64,000 nt of DNA from contig NZ_VITA01000013.1 of the NCBI RefSeq assembly GCF_007827695.1, positions 1 through 64,000 on the forward strand, read 5' to 3'. Numbering within the stretch: the first letter of the stretch is position 1; each line of letters begins with the position of its first letter. The notes below the pieces were generated by a model. That model saw only the letters and a list, made by a program, of their open reading frames with translations, was not told where the DNA came from and made no database searches. Both the position numbers and the translations under genes were made by a program. This document shows positions 11,401-20,014 of this stretch, piece by piece. The DNA comes from Sinorhizobium medicae (GTDB lineage Bacteria > Pseudomonadota > Alphaproteobacteria > Rhizobiales > Rhizobiaceae).

Positions 11401-12960
11401 CGCCGCCGCTTCACCCGTCTCGCCGATATCGGATCCGGGCTTTTCGAGGTGGTTGGCAATCGCCCGGACGATATCCTCGGGATGGTCGCTGCGGACCGCA
11501 AACCGATGGCGCAAATGCGTCCGATTGGCGCCGGAGGCGGCGACGATGGCCCGCATCTCCTCCTTGTTCGCGTGCGCGAAGGCGGCTTTATAGTCTCTGA
11601 GCAGGTTTTCGAGGCTCGATACTGTGTGGGCGCTTGCGAGGAACACGTGGCCCGCCGGCGAGGTCGTGGCCTTTTCTCCCTGAGCCGGATCCGGATCGCT
11701 GATGACGACATGGGCATTGGCGCCGCCGAAACCGAAGGAATTGATGCCGGCGAGCCGTGCCCGCTTGCCCTTCAGAAGCTCGATCGGGTTGGCGGTCACG
11801 CGGACATTGAGGCCATCGAAGTCGATCTGCTCGTTCGGTGTCTCGAAATGCAGCGAGGCCGGCAGGTAGTTGTTCTCGAGGGCCAGAACCGCCTTCATCA
11901 TCCCGAACAGGCCGGAGGCCGGCTCGGTGTGGCCGATATTCGACTTTATCGAGCCGATCGGCACCGGAGCCCGGCGCTTGGCGCCGATCACCGTACCGAT
12001 GGACCATACCTCCGCCGGGTCCCCCACCTTGGTGCCGGTACCATGGCCCTCCACGAAGGCGACCTGATTGGCGTCGATGCCGTTGCCTTCGTAGATCATC
12101 TTCAGAAGATTGGCCTGCGCCTCGCGGGAGGGCAGCGAAATGCCGTTTGTGCGGCCGGCCGAATTGACGCCCGAGGCAACGATCCGTGCGTAGCTGCGGT
12201 CACGTTCGCGCTGCGCCCTGTCGGTGCGGCGCAGAACGAAAACGACGCCGCCTTCGGCGCGCACATAGCCGGCGCCGTCGTTGTCATAGGCGCGGCAGAG
12301 TCCTTCGGGCGAGAGCATGCGCGCCTGAGCGAAGCCGACGAAGGGTAGCGGGTGGGCAAGGACATTGATACCGCCGACGATCGCCGTGTCGATCTCGCCC
12401 GCGTTCAGCGCCCGCATCGCCTGATCAAGCGCCACGAGCGAAGAGGAACAGGCCGTGTCGACGGTCATGCTCGGACCGCTCAGGCCGAAGACGTGGGAAA
12501 TACGGTTGGAGACGATCGACAGGGTGTTCCCCGTCATGAAATAAGGTCCGGCGGCTGCCGGATCGTCGACCGTCAGGTTGGCGTGGTCGAGGCTGGAGGC
12601 GCCGACATAGACGCCGACATTTTCACCGTGCAGCGAGGCGACGGAGATATTGGCGTCCTCGAGCGCGCGCCAGGCGAGCTGCAACAGAACCCGCTGCTGC
12701 GGGTCCATATACATGGCCTCGCGCTGCGACATCCCGAATACGGCGGGGTCGAAATCATAGATCTGGTCGAGAACGCCCGCGGCAAAGGAATAGGTCTTGC
12801 CTGGGGTGCCCATGACCGGGTGCCAGAATCGCGCCATATCCCAGCGGTCCGCAGGGACGCGTGTCACGGTGCATTTGCCCTGACGAAGAATTTTGAACAG
12901 CGCCTGCGGAGATTTCGCTCCGGGTGCAAGGCATGCACGCCCTATGATTTCAACCGTCAT
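5458..12960 (-). CDS. rkpA: RkpA, multidomain type I fatty-acid/polyketide synthase
   Basis: A 2500-residue megasynthase in the order KS-AT-DH-(methyltransferase-like)-ER-KR-ACP. The ketosynthase cysteine is C171 (VDTACSSSLVA), with later His motifs EGHGTGT and SNIGHTEPASG. The acyltransferase serine is S617 (GHSVGEIAAA). The dehydratase has HVVDGKAILP with H921. A methyltransferase-like stretch lies near 1370-1500. The enoyl reductase has HGAAGGVGLAA near 1910, the ketoreductase has Y2256 (GQANYVAANG), and the carrier has S2425 (GLDSLMAVEL). This is the domain order of animal-type FAS. S. meliloti rkpA is known to act in K-antigen synthesis, apparently by making a special lipid. ATG at 12960 (MTVEIIGRA) fits the KS fold better than the TTG 17 codons upstream. 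Confidence 0.95.
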   Translation of the reverse strand: MTVEIIGRACLAPGAKSPQALFKILRQGKCTVTRVPADRWDMARFWHPVMGTPGKTYSFAAGVLDQIYDFDPAVFGMSQREAMYMDPQQRVLLQLAWRALEDANISVASLHGENVGVYVGASSLDHANLTVDDPAAAGPYFMTGNTLSIVSNRISHVFGLSGPSMTVDTACSSSLVALDQAMRALNAGEIDTAIVGGINVLAHPLPFVGFAQARMLSPEGLCRAYDNDGAGYVRAEGGVVFVLRRTDRAQRERDRSYARIVASGVNSAGRTNGISLPSREAQANLLKMIYEGNGIDANQVAFVEGHGTGTKVGDPAEVWSIGTVIGAKRRAPVPIGSIKSNIGHTEPASGLFGMMKAVLALENNYLPASLHFETPNEQIDFDGLNVRVTANPIELLKGKRARLAGINSFGFGGANAHVVISDPDPAQGEKATTSPAGHVFLASAHTVSSLENLLRDYKAAFAHANKEEMRAIVAASGANRTHLRHRFAVRSDHPEDIVRAIANHLEKPGSDIGETGEAAAKDAKVAFVFSGNGSQWAGMGIEAFRENLHFRQSFTSVSALFRFHSDVVLTDLLTDPELDGKLADTKVAQPLLFAIQAALSDSLVAMGIKPTAVFGHSVGEIAAAYAAGALSLVDAVSIVAKRSLHQDLLAGQGTMAAVMFGAEAAKAFAAERGLEDICVAAINAHNSVTISGPADEISAYRDAARKAKIPVQILDINYPFHHPIIDRAKEAFLSDIPDIAPRRTELTYLSTVTGAALDGTELDPDYWWKNVREPVRFQAAAEAALELGCRLFIEISPRPILGSYVKETIKQAAVPALVVPTLLRDAGGSGHDPISASMARAVAHGAAVDRSRVYGKRNAFVELPALPFEPVELRPATTTDATDLFGRSAKPYRLNGWRGDPNAGSWKNHVDAHLFPDLAEHVVDGKAILPGSGFIEIAVSAAQQYHGSDEVEITNLEIVRPLELSDSRIMELSTILSPETGDIEIRSRERLSEDDWTVHAVARSRKPLPATRNECPSTKGLARTASVSAAKAYGTAKQFGLDYGPRFQLLSKAVAYGDRLIEVELKQPQASGHPHLTYALHPISVDATFHGLVALFDRFTGDRGGAPYIPVRFGSVRVVNAGRRIARAMIEIERVSANSIKAKFHFFDETGAAIAHFEDCRFRRTYLRKHKTLEGLSFHYEAVLSDVLVPGMKRAAAMPAKLVEPIDNDGLDNATLLFNAAIYRACQEIALKLGKGTATVRSDALPGDLDFQCFLTSCLLTLEDAGLCEHQNGTWKVAPEFMLPTVPEILGELYGDRPDRAVEAVLVNNAYTEALSRLDALLAPAPAGDASASFNAAFMSEATLDHQAVHSAASRSRMDHVLHTLAGALAAQPAGSRLRLIELGSVSAGFSRRLADLAARHGAALSIFEPRDNAQRNLEIAFEEDAHVRVLKKSEFADIGSFDLAVSASDNLYHLIEEGSGVRSALRSMLPGSGLIAAVSAPSIFADFALGLSGGWFERSQAAEFPIGKIAAVPHWQKCLEDLDLGDVVVTDRECPHGSTILIEARGTAAASVGEVPGGGAAPYLLIEPATQKILAAGKGANHVRVTGDIAADLATLRDALAALGDRPVRAIFMSEADRAADEDSALLQSRVLALSAFAEALKQHLAGAEPDGDDRPRLVLVAPGGAPVKASASCGLNSGLWAFARVLQNEYEFIDIHTLDLAGDADIGRKDILSLAIPLLTVSGLNREWLFDRKTGLLSELRAVPGATNKADGKTTAFTAATIRQRVSSQIASIAWEETNIPEPGRGEVLVAVAATGLNFRDVMWAMGLLPEEALEDGFAGATIGMELSGHVVAVGEEVDDLAVGDAVMAIASSAFSTHAIVARAGIAKLPRAMNPVAAATLPVAFLTAYYAIVELGRIQAGETILIHGAAGGVGLAALQVAKLKGAKVIATAGTREKRRFLTMLGADYVFDSRSLGFVNDVRSVTGGEGVDLVLNSLFAEAMEQSLSLVKPFGRFLELGKRDYYADSKIGLRPFRRNVSYFGIDADQLLVKAPDLTKRIFMEIGALFEEGKLTPLPYRAFDYDEIGNAFRLMQNAGHIGKIVVLPPVAGRHEVMKKPERDMKVDPHGIHLVVGGIGGFGLVTANWLVERGARRIALCSRRGLPDAETRAMIERWQNDGVVASVHACDITDPAAVETLLDALRSEAPLRSVIHAAMVLDDALISNLNRERNRPVIDTKAKGAAILDRLTRGDRLDNFILFSSATTLVGNPGQANYVAANGYLEGLARARRQEGLAGLAVGFGAIADAGYLTQNAEVNDLLAKRIGKTALKAQLALDMVESHIAADPGTVDAAVVMISEIDWTAARNLPVARNALFEVILRSADQHAAGAEGTKMDLVAMIEGKSPQEAEDILFDLVAGEIAAILRVSKDTVTRGKILKEIGLDSLMAVELGMSFQQNTGFDMPLSGVADNTTVGDIARKLHEKVSKRDQSNEGEAGDDKIVTALTQRHVGAAKEKALTQ

Positions 12961-13361
12961 GTATGATCGAACGCTCTGAACTGCCGTTAAAATTGTTCTA
13001 GCCCATTGCAACCTATAACGTAAATTGCAACCGGTGACATTCTGTTCTTTGGGGGGCCCTGCTTTTTCCCCTCCGCTGTATTAGGGAGCTTTTAACTCAT
13101 AGTGCCTAGCTTTCAACCCCGAAGGGCTAGATATACGTCTCCTGCGGGCCATCCAATACAATTACCGCGACGGTCCGTAACCAAGATCGAGGCAGTATGG
13201 CCGGAATGGCGCAGTCCCGATTATTTTGCCGGCTGTGGCGGCGAGGTGGCTTGTTGTGGGACGACCTTTGTGCTTTTCAGTGACCGGCGGATTCCCTGCC
13301 GGGAAAATGCGGCGCAGATATCTGTTTGGATTCATTGCTGTGCCGAAGACGGAGTGTCGTA
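12961..13361. promoter_or_regulatory. Divergent rkpA/rkpU intergenic region
   Basis: These 401 bp separate the divergent starts of rkpA and rkpU and must hold promoters for both; no gene is seen. An inverted repeat CTAGC(13106-13110)/GCTAG(13126-13130) flanks a CCCCGAAGGG hairpin core and might be an operator or part of a leader RNA. No clear sigma70 consensus could be assigned by eye. Confidence 0.4.
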
Positions 13362-14549
13362 GTGAAACGAGTGACTGCCCTTCTGCTCTGTACCGCGCTT
13401 GCGGGATGCCAGGCCGTACCGGGCGAGGGCCCTTTGACAACCGATATCGTGTCGGATGCCGGCCAGTCCGGATCCGAGATCGGCAGAAGGAATGCCACGG
13501 TTTTTGATATCGTCGATGTCGACGGGCAGTCGGCGCGGCTTGTTTCCGAGTATGTTTCCACAACCCTCAGCCGCCGCTTCGGGATTGGCGGTGGCGTCGG
13601 CCAAGTAGTCATCGGCATCGGTGACCAGTTGAAGGTCACGATCTTCGAGGCGGGCAGCGACGGCCTGTTTTCCACAACTGAATCGAAGCAGACGAGCATC
13701 GACCTCGTCGTCCAGCCCGATGGCAAGGCCGCGATTCCCTATGTTGGATCTGTCCGCTTTGCCGGTCTGACGCTCGAGCAGGCGCGGCAGGCGATCCTGG
13801 AGGCGCTGAAGCAGAAGGCGGTGGAACCGGATGTGATCGTGACGTCGACATCGACGGCATCGCGCAACGTGACTGTCTCCGGCGCGGTCGGCCGCCCCTC
13901 GGTCGTGCCGCTCAATCTCGTCAGCGAGACGATCAATGAGGTGATCGCCAAGGCGGGCGGCCCCTCGGCGCAGCCTTACGAGACCTACGTCACCCTCGTG
14001 CGCGGCAAGAAGACCGGCACGGTCCTGCTGAAGTCGATGATTGAAAGCCCTTCGGAAAACATTCACGTAAAGCCCGGCGACCAGATCTTCGTTACGCGCG
14101 ATCCGCGCACCTTCACGGTCCTCGGCCAGGTCCGGGCCAATCAGCGCGTCGAGTTCGGCGCCAACGACCTCAACCTGCTCGAAGCCGTGGCGCTCGGAGG
14201 CGGCGGCTCGGATCGCACGGTGGACGCCAAGGGCTACTTCGTCTTCCGGTTCGAGGAGCCGGACATCGTCATGAGCCTGCTTGGGCAGGAGCGTTTCCAT
14301 CAGATGCTGAGCAAGGGCATGAAAGCCGATCGCGTGGGGCGCTATCCCATCGTCTACCGGTTCGACATGACCAACCCGGACAGTCTCATCGTCGGCCAGA
14401 CCTTCCCGATCAAGAATCGCGACGTCATCTACGCCTCGCGCCATCCCTCGGTCGATATCACGAAATTCCTCGACTTCGTCGCACGTCCGATCGGTATCGT
14501 GAATTCCGGCGTAAACATCGCCGACAATATCGACGACTTCAGAAACTGA
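13362..14549 (+). CDS. rkpU: RkpU, Wza/KpsD-like outer-membrane polysaccharide export lipoprotein
   Basis: A 395-residue protein with a lipoprotein signal peptide ending in the lipobox LAGC, so Cys16 should be lipidated. A polysaccharide-export domain (IGIGDQLKVTIFEAG ... VVQPDGKAAIPYVGSVRFAG) and SLBB-like beta-grasp repeats follow (VTVSGAVGRPSVVPL; FTVLGQVRANQRVEF). Such proteins form the outer-membrane channel for capsule or EPS export. RkpU is known in S. fredii HH103 to be required for K-antigen production. GTG at 13362 was chosen because GGAG lies 7 bases upstream and the lipoprotein signal starts there. It is divergent from rkpA. Confidence 0.88.
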   Translation: MKRVTALLLCTALAGCQAVPGEGPLTTDIVSDAGQSGSEIGRRNATVFDIVDVDGQSARLVSEYVSTTLSRRFGIGGGVGQVVIGIGDQLKVTIFEAGSDGLFSTTESKQTSIDLVVQPDGKAAIPYVGSVRFAGLTLEQARQAILEALKQKAVEPDVIVTSTSTASRNVTVSGAVGRPSVVPLNLVSETINEVIAKAGGPSAQPYETYVTLVRGKKTGTVLLKSMIESPSENIHVKPGDQIFVTRDPRTFTVLGQVRANQRVEFGANDLNLLEAVALGGGGSDRTVDAKGYFVFRFEEPDIVMSLLGQERFHQMLSKGMKADRVGRYPIVYRFDMTNPDSLIVGQTFPIKNRDVIYASRHPSVDITKFLDFVARPIGIVNSGVNIADNIDDFRN

Positions 14550-14552
14550 GGC

Positions 14553-14578
14553 TGCAGGGGCAACTGTCACCCCCTTGC
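14553..14578 (+). terminator. GC-rich hairpin after rkpU
   Basis: GCAGGGG and CCCCCTTGC flank a short loop just after the rkpU stop codon. No T-tract follows, so it is at best a weak terminator or an mRNA 3'-end stabiliser. Confidence 0.3.
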
Positions 14579-14723
14579 GCCGCGATGCTGCGATGTTCTG
14601 CAGCATGCCGCCAGAATCCCGCGGCGTGCGCCGAACATGCTTGCCGCCGGGCGCATTCTATGGTTGGACTGGGTTTAAATCGATTTGTGGAAGGCCGGTG
14701 CGGCTCGGGATTGCGAGGAGGCC

Positions 14724-15323
14724 ATGGCTGACGAAGCCCTGATCGTCATCGATATGCAGAACGACTTCTGCCCGGGCGGCGCACTCGCAGTCGACGGCGG
14801 AGACGAAATCATTCCTGCCGTCAATCGCCTCATCGAGACGTCTCCGCATGTCGTGCTGACGCAGGACTGGCATCCGGCCGACCATTCGAGTTTCGCCTCC
14901 AGCCATCCTGGCAGGCTGGCGTTTCAAACCGTCACGATGCCCTATGGCGAGCAGACTCTCTGGCCCGCGCATTGCGTTCAGGCAAGCGTCGGCGCCGATT
15001 TCCATCCATCGCTGCGATGGACCTCGGCGGAACTCGTCATCCGCAAGGGTTTCCGCCGCGAGATCGATAGCTATTCGGCCTTTTTCGAGAACGATCACCG
15101 GACGCCGACGGGGCTTGCAGGCTATCTGCGCGAGCGTGGCATATCGAGCGTGACGCTTTGCGGCCTCGCCACGGATTTCTGCGTTGCCTTTTCGGCACTC
15201 GATGCGGTCGCACAAGGCTTTTCTACATCCGTGGTGCTGGACGCCTGCCGCGGCATAAATCTGAACGGCTCGCTGGCGGCCATGACGTTTCGCATGCGCG
15301 ATGCCGGCGTCAGGCTGAGCTAG
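14724..15323 (+). CDS. pncA: Nicotinamidase/pyrazinamidase
   Basis: A 199-residue cysteine hydrolase of the isochorismatase superfamily. It deamidates nicotinamide to nicotinate in NAD salvage. The catalytic Asp is D10 ([12 protein letters not shown]), the Lys sits in VIRKGFRRE, and the nucleophile Cys is in CGLATDFCV; the metal-site segment TQDWHPADH is present. ATG at 14724 is preceded by GAGGAG at normal spacing. pncB follows about 100 bp downstream, so two consecutive steps of the pathway are linked. Confidence 0.93.
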   Translation: MADEALIVIDMQNDFCPGGALAVDGGDEIIPAVNRLIETSPHVVLTQDWHPADHSSFASSHPGRLAFQTVTMPYGEQTLWPAHCVQASVGADFHPSLRWTSAELVIRKGFRREIDSYSAFFENDHRTPTGLAGYLRERGISSVTLCGLATDFCVAFSALDAVAQGFSTSVVLDACRGINLNGSLAAMTFRMRDAGVRLS

Positions 15324-15427
15324 CCCACCGGTGCGGGAAGCGCATATCCCGGCACCGCTTTACGAGATCGACCGCGATGGCCCGTTTCAAAGGGCTGTCA
15401 TCACGGTTCAAGAGGAGCATGTCGCAG

Positions 15428-16732
15428 ATGCCAAAGACCGATATCGCGCGGCGGGTCTATAACCACACCTGGAAGCTCGATCCGATTATTCGCAGTCTGC
15501 TGGACACGGATTTCTACAAGCTTCTGATGCTGCAGATGATATGGCAGCTTTATCCGGACGTCGACGCGACCTTTTCGCTGATCAACCGTACGAAGACCGT
15601 CCGGCTTGCCGACGAGATAGACGAGCAGGAACTGCGGGACCAGCTCGACCACGCGCGTGGCCTGCGCTTCACCAAGAAGGAAATGATCTGGCTAGCGGGT
15701 AACAGCTTCTATGGCCGCAAGCAGATATTTGCGCCCGAGTTCCTCGTCTGGCTGGCGAAATTCCGTCTCCCGCCATACGAGCTGTCGCGCCGCGACGGTC
15801 AGTTCGAACTGACGTTTCGTGGCCGGTGGGCCGAGACGACGATGTGGGAAATTCCTGCGCTCGCGATCATCAACGAGCTGCGCTCGCGCGCGGCGATGAA
15901 GGGGCTCGGCCCCTTCACGCTGGACGTTCTCTATGCCCGGGCCAAGGCCAGGATGTGGTTGAAGGTCGAGCAGTTGCGGGAGCATCCGAACCTTCGCATT
16001 TCCGACTTTGGAACGCGCCGGCGGCACAGCTTCCTGTGGCAGCGCTGGTGCGTCGAGGCGCTCAAGGAAGGCATCGGCCCCTCCTTCACCGGGTCGAGCA
16101 ACGTGCTTCTGGCGATGGACAACGATCTCGAGGCGGTCGGGACCAATGCGCATGAGCTGCCGATGGTGGCCGCCGCGCTCGCCCGCAACGACAGGGAGCT
16201 TGCGGCCGCACCCTACAAGGTTCTGCAGGATTGGAATCAGCTCTACGGCGGCAATCTCCTGATCGTGTTGCCGGACGCGTTCGGGACGGCCGCATTCCTC
16301 CGGGATGCGCCCGATTGGGTCGCCGACTGGACCGGTTTCCGGCCGGACAGCGCGCCGCCGATCGAGGGAGGCGAGAAGATCATCGCCTGGTGGAAGAAGA
16401 TGGGCCGGGATCCGCGCGAGAAGCTTCTGATCTTCTCCGACGGCCTCGACGTCGATACGATAGTCAAGACCTACTGCCATTTCGAAGGGCGCGTGCGGAT
16501 GAGCTTCGGTTGGGGAACCAATCTGACCAATGATTTCGCCGGCTGCGCTCCAACCGAAATCAACGGTCTCAACCCGATCTCCGTCGTCTGCAAGGTCAGC
16601 GAAGCGAATGGCCACCCGGCCGTCAAGCTCTCGGACAACCCGCGCAAGGCGACGGGGGATCCCGGCGAAGTCGAGCGCTATCTCAGATTTTTCGGCTCCG
16701 AGGACTTTGTGGAGCAATCTGTACGGGTGTGA
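15428..16732 (+). CDS. pncB: Nicotinate phosphoribosyltransferase
   Basis: A 434-residue enzyme that makes nicotinate mononucleotide from nicotinate and PRPP, the step after PncA in NAD salvage. Family signatures include [13 protein letters not shown] near the N-terminus, [24 protein letters not shown] and the C-terminal [20 protein letters not shown]. The reading frame stays open far upstream, but ATG at 15428 (MPKTDIARR) gives the usual family length and has AGGAG about 10 bases before it; ATG at 15419 is a less likely alternative. Confidence 0.93.
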   Translation: MPKTDIARRVYNHTWKLDPIIRSLLDTDFYKLLMLQMIWQLYPDVDATFSLINRTKTVRLADEIDEQELRDQLDHARGLRFTKKEMIWLAGNSFYGRKQIFAPEFLVWLAKFRLPPYELSRRDGQFELTFRGRWAETTMWEIPALAIINELRSRAAMKGLGPFTLDVLYARAKARMWLKVEQLREHPNLRISDFGTRRRHSFLWQRWCVEALKEGIGPSFTGSSNVLLAMDNDLEAVGTNAHELPMVAAALARNDRELAAAPYKVLQDWNQLYGGNLLIVLPDAFGTAAFLRDAPDWVADWTGFRPDSAPPIEGGEKIIAWWKKMGRDPREKLLIFSDGLDVDTIVKTYCHFEGRVRMSFGWGTNLTNDFAGCAPTEINGLNPISVVCKVSEANGHPAVKLSDNPRKATGDPGEVERYLRFFGSEDFVEQSVRV

Positions 16733-16868
16733 TAAAAGCCGAAAAAACCGGCGGATGCGGATTCGAATTTGCGAATCATATGACTTATTGCGGTACCTCA
16801 CTATTCCCTTGAATTTCCCCCCGGATACCCCATGATGAGGAGGTCGAGGTACACCTTGGGAGGGGTTC

Positions 16869-17081
16869 GTGCGTCAGGCCTATTCTCCGGATGACGTGGA
16901 TGTCATGCGTGGAGCGCTCGATATCTGGTGCGCTTTGCACAATGTGGGCAGGGATGGTGCGGAGGCCAACAGGGCCGCCAAACGCATTCTCGACCTGATG
17001 GACAGGAAGAAATGCTCCTGCGACGAGCTGCTGGCGCAGCTGGGTGACTTCGGCCCGGAACAGCGCCGCCGGGTGTCCTGA
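16869..17081 (+). CDS. Small hypothetical protein, 70 residues
   Basis: GTG start at 16869 with a good GGGAGGGG ribosome site. The product is soluble, mostly helical by composition, with two close cysteines (KKCSCDELL) and conserved-looking acidic and basic helices. I do not recognise a named family. It stands alone after pncB and may be a rhizobial orphan. Function unknown. Confidence 0.6.
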   Translation: MRQAYSPDDVDVMRGALDIWCALHNVGRDGAEANRAAKRILDLMDRKKCSCDELLAQLGDFGPEQRRRVS

Positions 17082-17169
17082 CCGATTGCGCAGCGCTCGC
17101 GCCTCTGAGCTTCACGATTGGATCGGCCGGAGCGCCTGGACGAAGCCGTCTGCGGCGCTCGATCGTTTT

Positions 17170-17316
17170 TCACCGGGGTATCGACGAGGTGATTTCACCC
17201 GACACGCCGGCCTGTGCTTCCGGCCGGTAATTGGACAGGGCAAAATGAAGGACGCCGCTGACTGCGACGGACACGATGAGAACCGCGACGGTTACGCCAA
17301 GCCCCGATTTGATCAT
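17170..17316 (-). CDS. Small single-pass membrane peptide, 48 residues
   Basis: ATG at 17316 has GGAG 8 bases upstream. The product starts MIKSGLGVTV, followed by one hydrophobic helix (residues ~6-26) and a short polar tail ending SSIPR. It is on the strand opposite the neighbouring penicillin-binding protein gene, upstream of it. The good ribosome site and clear membrane helix support a real gene; no family was recognised. The frame continues open far upstream, but that part is the antisense shadow of the PBP gene. Confidence 0.5.
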   Translation of the reverse strand: MIKSGLGVTVAVLIVSVAVSGVLHFALSNYRPEAQAGVSGEITSSIPR

Positions 17317-17574
17317 GCCATCTTCTCCAGCCGTTGTTTGCGCATCCGAGAAAGCGTGAAATGGAGTTATTCCTGTGGCCTCGATCCGGCTGTTCCCCAA
17401 GGAACGTCGGACAGGGTTAACAAACTCTTGCCTTTTTCGGCGGCAAGGCGCCGCGGCTGCGAATGGCGAGCCTGTGTTCGAGGACGTGGCGCGATCATGT
17501 TTTGGACATCTTTCTGCGAACGACTGCGGGGCAGATGCTGACTGCGTAAATGCAATGGCTTGATCGAGAGCGAG

Positions 17575-19806
17575 ATGGCGCAAAGCGATGCCGGATCTGA
17601 TGGTCCGCCCGGGGGCGACGATGCGGATTCCGGTCTTTCCCCGGATCGTCCGTCCCCCCGGGATTGTCCACCTGCCCCCGAGGCGGCGGTATTCGCCGAG
17701 ACGGGGAGGGCGCTTGCCGGACTGGGGCATGCGCTTTTGAGGCTCGGTCGGGCCATTCGCGAGGAAGTACCTGCCGCCTCGCGCCGAGCGCTGCAGATAT
17801 TTGGCGGGCTCCGACGGAATAACACGAGGTTGCCAGCTGTTTTCCGTCCGCAATCGCGGCAAAGCGAAGCCCCTGCGCGCGATCGGAGTTCCACGCGAAA
17901 GCACCGGCGCAGCAGGCGGTTGGTGCTGTTGACGAGGGCCGCCGCTGCGGGTGCTGCATGTCTTCTGCTTCTTGCGGCCGTATTTGCCTGGGCTTTGCGC
18001 GACGTGCCGTGGGACGAGATCGCCGAGGGTTCGCTGAAGCCCGTCGTGGTGCTCGAGACGGCCGACGGCAAGCCGCTGGTGAGCCAGGGGCCGTTTCAGG
18101 GCTCCTATGCCGAGCGAAAAGACTTTCCGCCCCATCTTGTCGACGCAGTTCTCGCTAGGGAGGACCGGCGTTTTTACGAGCATTCCGGGATCGATTTGAG
18201 GGGCATCGCCCGAGCCATCTATAGGAATATCGGGGCCGGCGAAGTGGTGCAGGGCGGCAGCACGATCACGCAGCAATTGATCAAGATCCTTTATCTCGAG
18301 CGCGACCGCACCTGGAAACGAAAGATCCAGGAGGCGGTGATCGCCTTCTGGCTGGAAAAGAAGCTCGGCAAGGACGAGATCCTCACCCGCTATCTGAACA
18401 ACATCTATCTCGGAGCCGGCGCAACGGGCGTGCCTGCCGCTGCCCGCATCTATTTCGACAAGGACGTGCAGGAACTCGACGTCGCCGAATCGGCGATGCT
18501 TGCGGCGATCATCCGCGCACCCTCGCAGCTGAATCCGCTCACCAATCCCGAAGGCGCGCGCCAGCAGACGGAACTGGTCCTCGATGCCATGGTGAGGAAT
18601 GACCTGCTCACCCCGGAACAGGCGAAGAGCGCGCGCGCCGACTTCGGCAAGTTGCAGCCTTCCAGTCCGGCGGTCCGGTCCGGAAGCTGGTTCGCGGACT
18701 GGATCATCCAGGATGCCCGCGAACTCGCCGGTCCCTATAGAGGCACGATCAAGATCAGGACGACGATGATACCGCGGCTGCAGGTGATCGCCGAGAAGGT
18801 GGTTGCGGAAGCGCTCGGACGCGAAGGCGGCAAGGTGGGCGCGTCGCAGGCTGCCCTCGTGGCGATGACGCCGGAGGGCGCCGTGGTCGCCATGGTGGGC
18901 GGCCGCGACTATAGCAAGAGCACCTTCAACCGGGCGGTTTCCGCCATGCGTCAGCCGGGCTCCACCTTCAAGCTGTTCGTCTATTATGCCGCCCTGAAGG
19001 CAGGCCTTACGCCTTATGATCCGGTCGAGGATGCTCCCATCGATATCAACGGCTGGTCTCCGGAAAACTCCGGTGGCGGCTATAGAGGACTCGTCAGCAT
19101 GGCGGAGGCCTTTGCGCGTTCGCTCAATGCCGCGACCGTCGCCCTGGCGATGGAGGTCGGCATCGACAAGGTCGCCGCAGCGGCTCGAGAGCTCGGCATC
19201 GACGCCAATCTTTCGGAGACCCCAAGCCTCGCGCTTGGCTCTTCGGAGGTGAACCTGCTCGATCTCACCGGCGCCTATGCCTCGGTTCGGGCAGGCAAGG
19301 CTCCGATCGAGCCCTGGGGCATCGAATCCCTGCACGCTGAGGATCAGCCGCAAGCCTTCCGGGTTGGACCGTCCACGCAAGCTTCAACGGATGTCAGTCA
19401 GTACAGCCCTGATCTGGTCGGAATGCTCAGGCTCGTCGTCGAACGGGGCACGGGCCGCGAAGCCGACATCGCAGCGCCGGCGGCAGGCAAGACCGGAACC
19501 AGCCAGAACAACCGTGACGCCTGGTTCGTAGGCTTCACCGAACAATTGGTGGTCGGCGTCTGGGTGGGCAATGACGACGAAACTCCGATGAAGGACGTCA
19601 CCGGCGGCAAACTGCCGGCGCGGATCTGGCGAAACTTCATGACCGCGGCGATGGCGGAAGGCGATCCGCTGGAGCCGGGCGCCCAGGTGACGGGCCCCGC
19701 CCCCGCCTGCAACTTCCGCGCCTGCGCCAGGGCCTATCGTTCGTTCCGGCCGGACGATTGCACCTTCCAGCCCTATAGCGGGCCGAGGAGGATTTGTGAG
19801 AGATAG
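17575..19806 (+). CDS. Bifunctional class A penicillin-binding protein (1A/1C-like)
   Basis: A 743-residue peptidoglycan synthase. A long Pro/Arg-rich cytoplasmic segment (about 120 residues) precedes one membrane anchor (AACLLLLAAVFAWAL, about 125-140). The GT51 glycosyltransferase domain has catalytic EDRRFYEHSGID (E196), GGSTITQQLIK and the RKIQEAVIAFWLEKKL segment. The transpeptidase domain has the acylated serine S463 (RQPGSTFKLF), SLNAATVA and KTGTS (K639). The C-terminal tail contains two cysteines (ACNFRACARAY). ATG at 17575 is preferred to the TTG at 17560. The long N-terminal extension is the unusual part. Confidence 0.9.
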   Translation: MAQSDAGSDGPPGGDDADSGLSPDRPSPRDCPPAPEAAVFAETGRALAGLGHALLRLGRAIREEVPAASRRALQIFGGLRRNNTRLPAVFRPQSRQSEAPARDRSSTRKHRRSRRLVLLTRAAAAGAACLLLLAAVFAWALRDVPWDEIAEGSLKPVVVLETADGKPLVSQGPFQGSYAERKDFPPHLVDAVLAREDRRFYEHSGIDLRGIARAIYRNIGAGEVVQGGSTITQQLIKILYLERDRTWKRKIQEAVIAFWLEKKLGKDEILTRYLNNIYLGAGATGVPAAARIYFDKDVQELDVAESAMLAAIIRAPSQLNPLTNPEGARQQTELVLDAMVRNDLLTPEQAKSARADFGKLQPSSPAVRSGSWFADWIIQDARELAGPYRGTIKIRTTMIPRLQVIAEKVVAEALGREGGKVGASQAALVAMTPEGAVVAMVGGRDYSKSTFNRAVSAMRQPGSTFKLFVYYAALKAGLTPYDPVEDAPIDINGWSPENSGGGYRGLVSMAEAFARSLNAATVALAMEVGIDKVAAAARELGIDANLSETPSLALGSSEVNLLDLTGAYASVRAGKAPIEPWGIESLHAEDQPQAFRVGPSTQASTDVSQYSPDLVGMLRLVVERGTGREADIAAPAAGKTGTSQNNRDAWFVGFTEQLVVGVWVGNDDETPMKDVTGGKLPARIWRNFMTAAMAEGDPLEPGAQVTGPAPACNFRACARAYRSFRPDDCTFQPYSGPRRICER

Positions 19807-20014
19807 CGTTTGGGGCGGGGTCTGAAGTGTTGGAAGTGCAGGCCTTCGGCATGCCCCGGCTCGCCTGGTCTCGATTCTTCGAACCGCCCGTTGCGATCGC
19901 ATGCCGGGTGATTTGGCAGAGCGGTCATAAAAACCGACTCCTATGCCGATCTGTATTGACTGGTGAACGCATGAGTTGCAATCTCGCTGTTGTTGGTAGC
20001 GATGAGGGTAAATC

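Noticed and set aside
13106-13130. Rho-independent terminator between rkpA and rkpU
   Set aside because: The hairpin lies between two divergent starts, where no transcript should end, and no T-tract follows.
17170-19380. 736-codon minus-strand ORF across the PBP gene
   Set aside because: Antisense shadow of the clear PBP catalytic domains; only its last 48 codons, beyond the PBP gene, are kept as a possible small gene.
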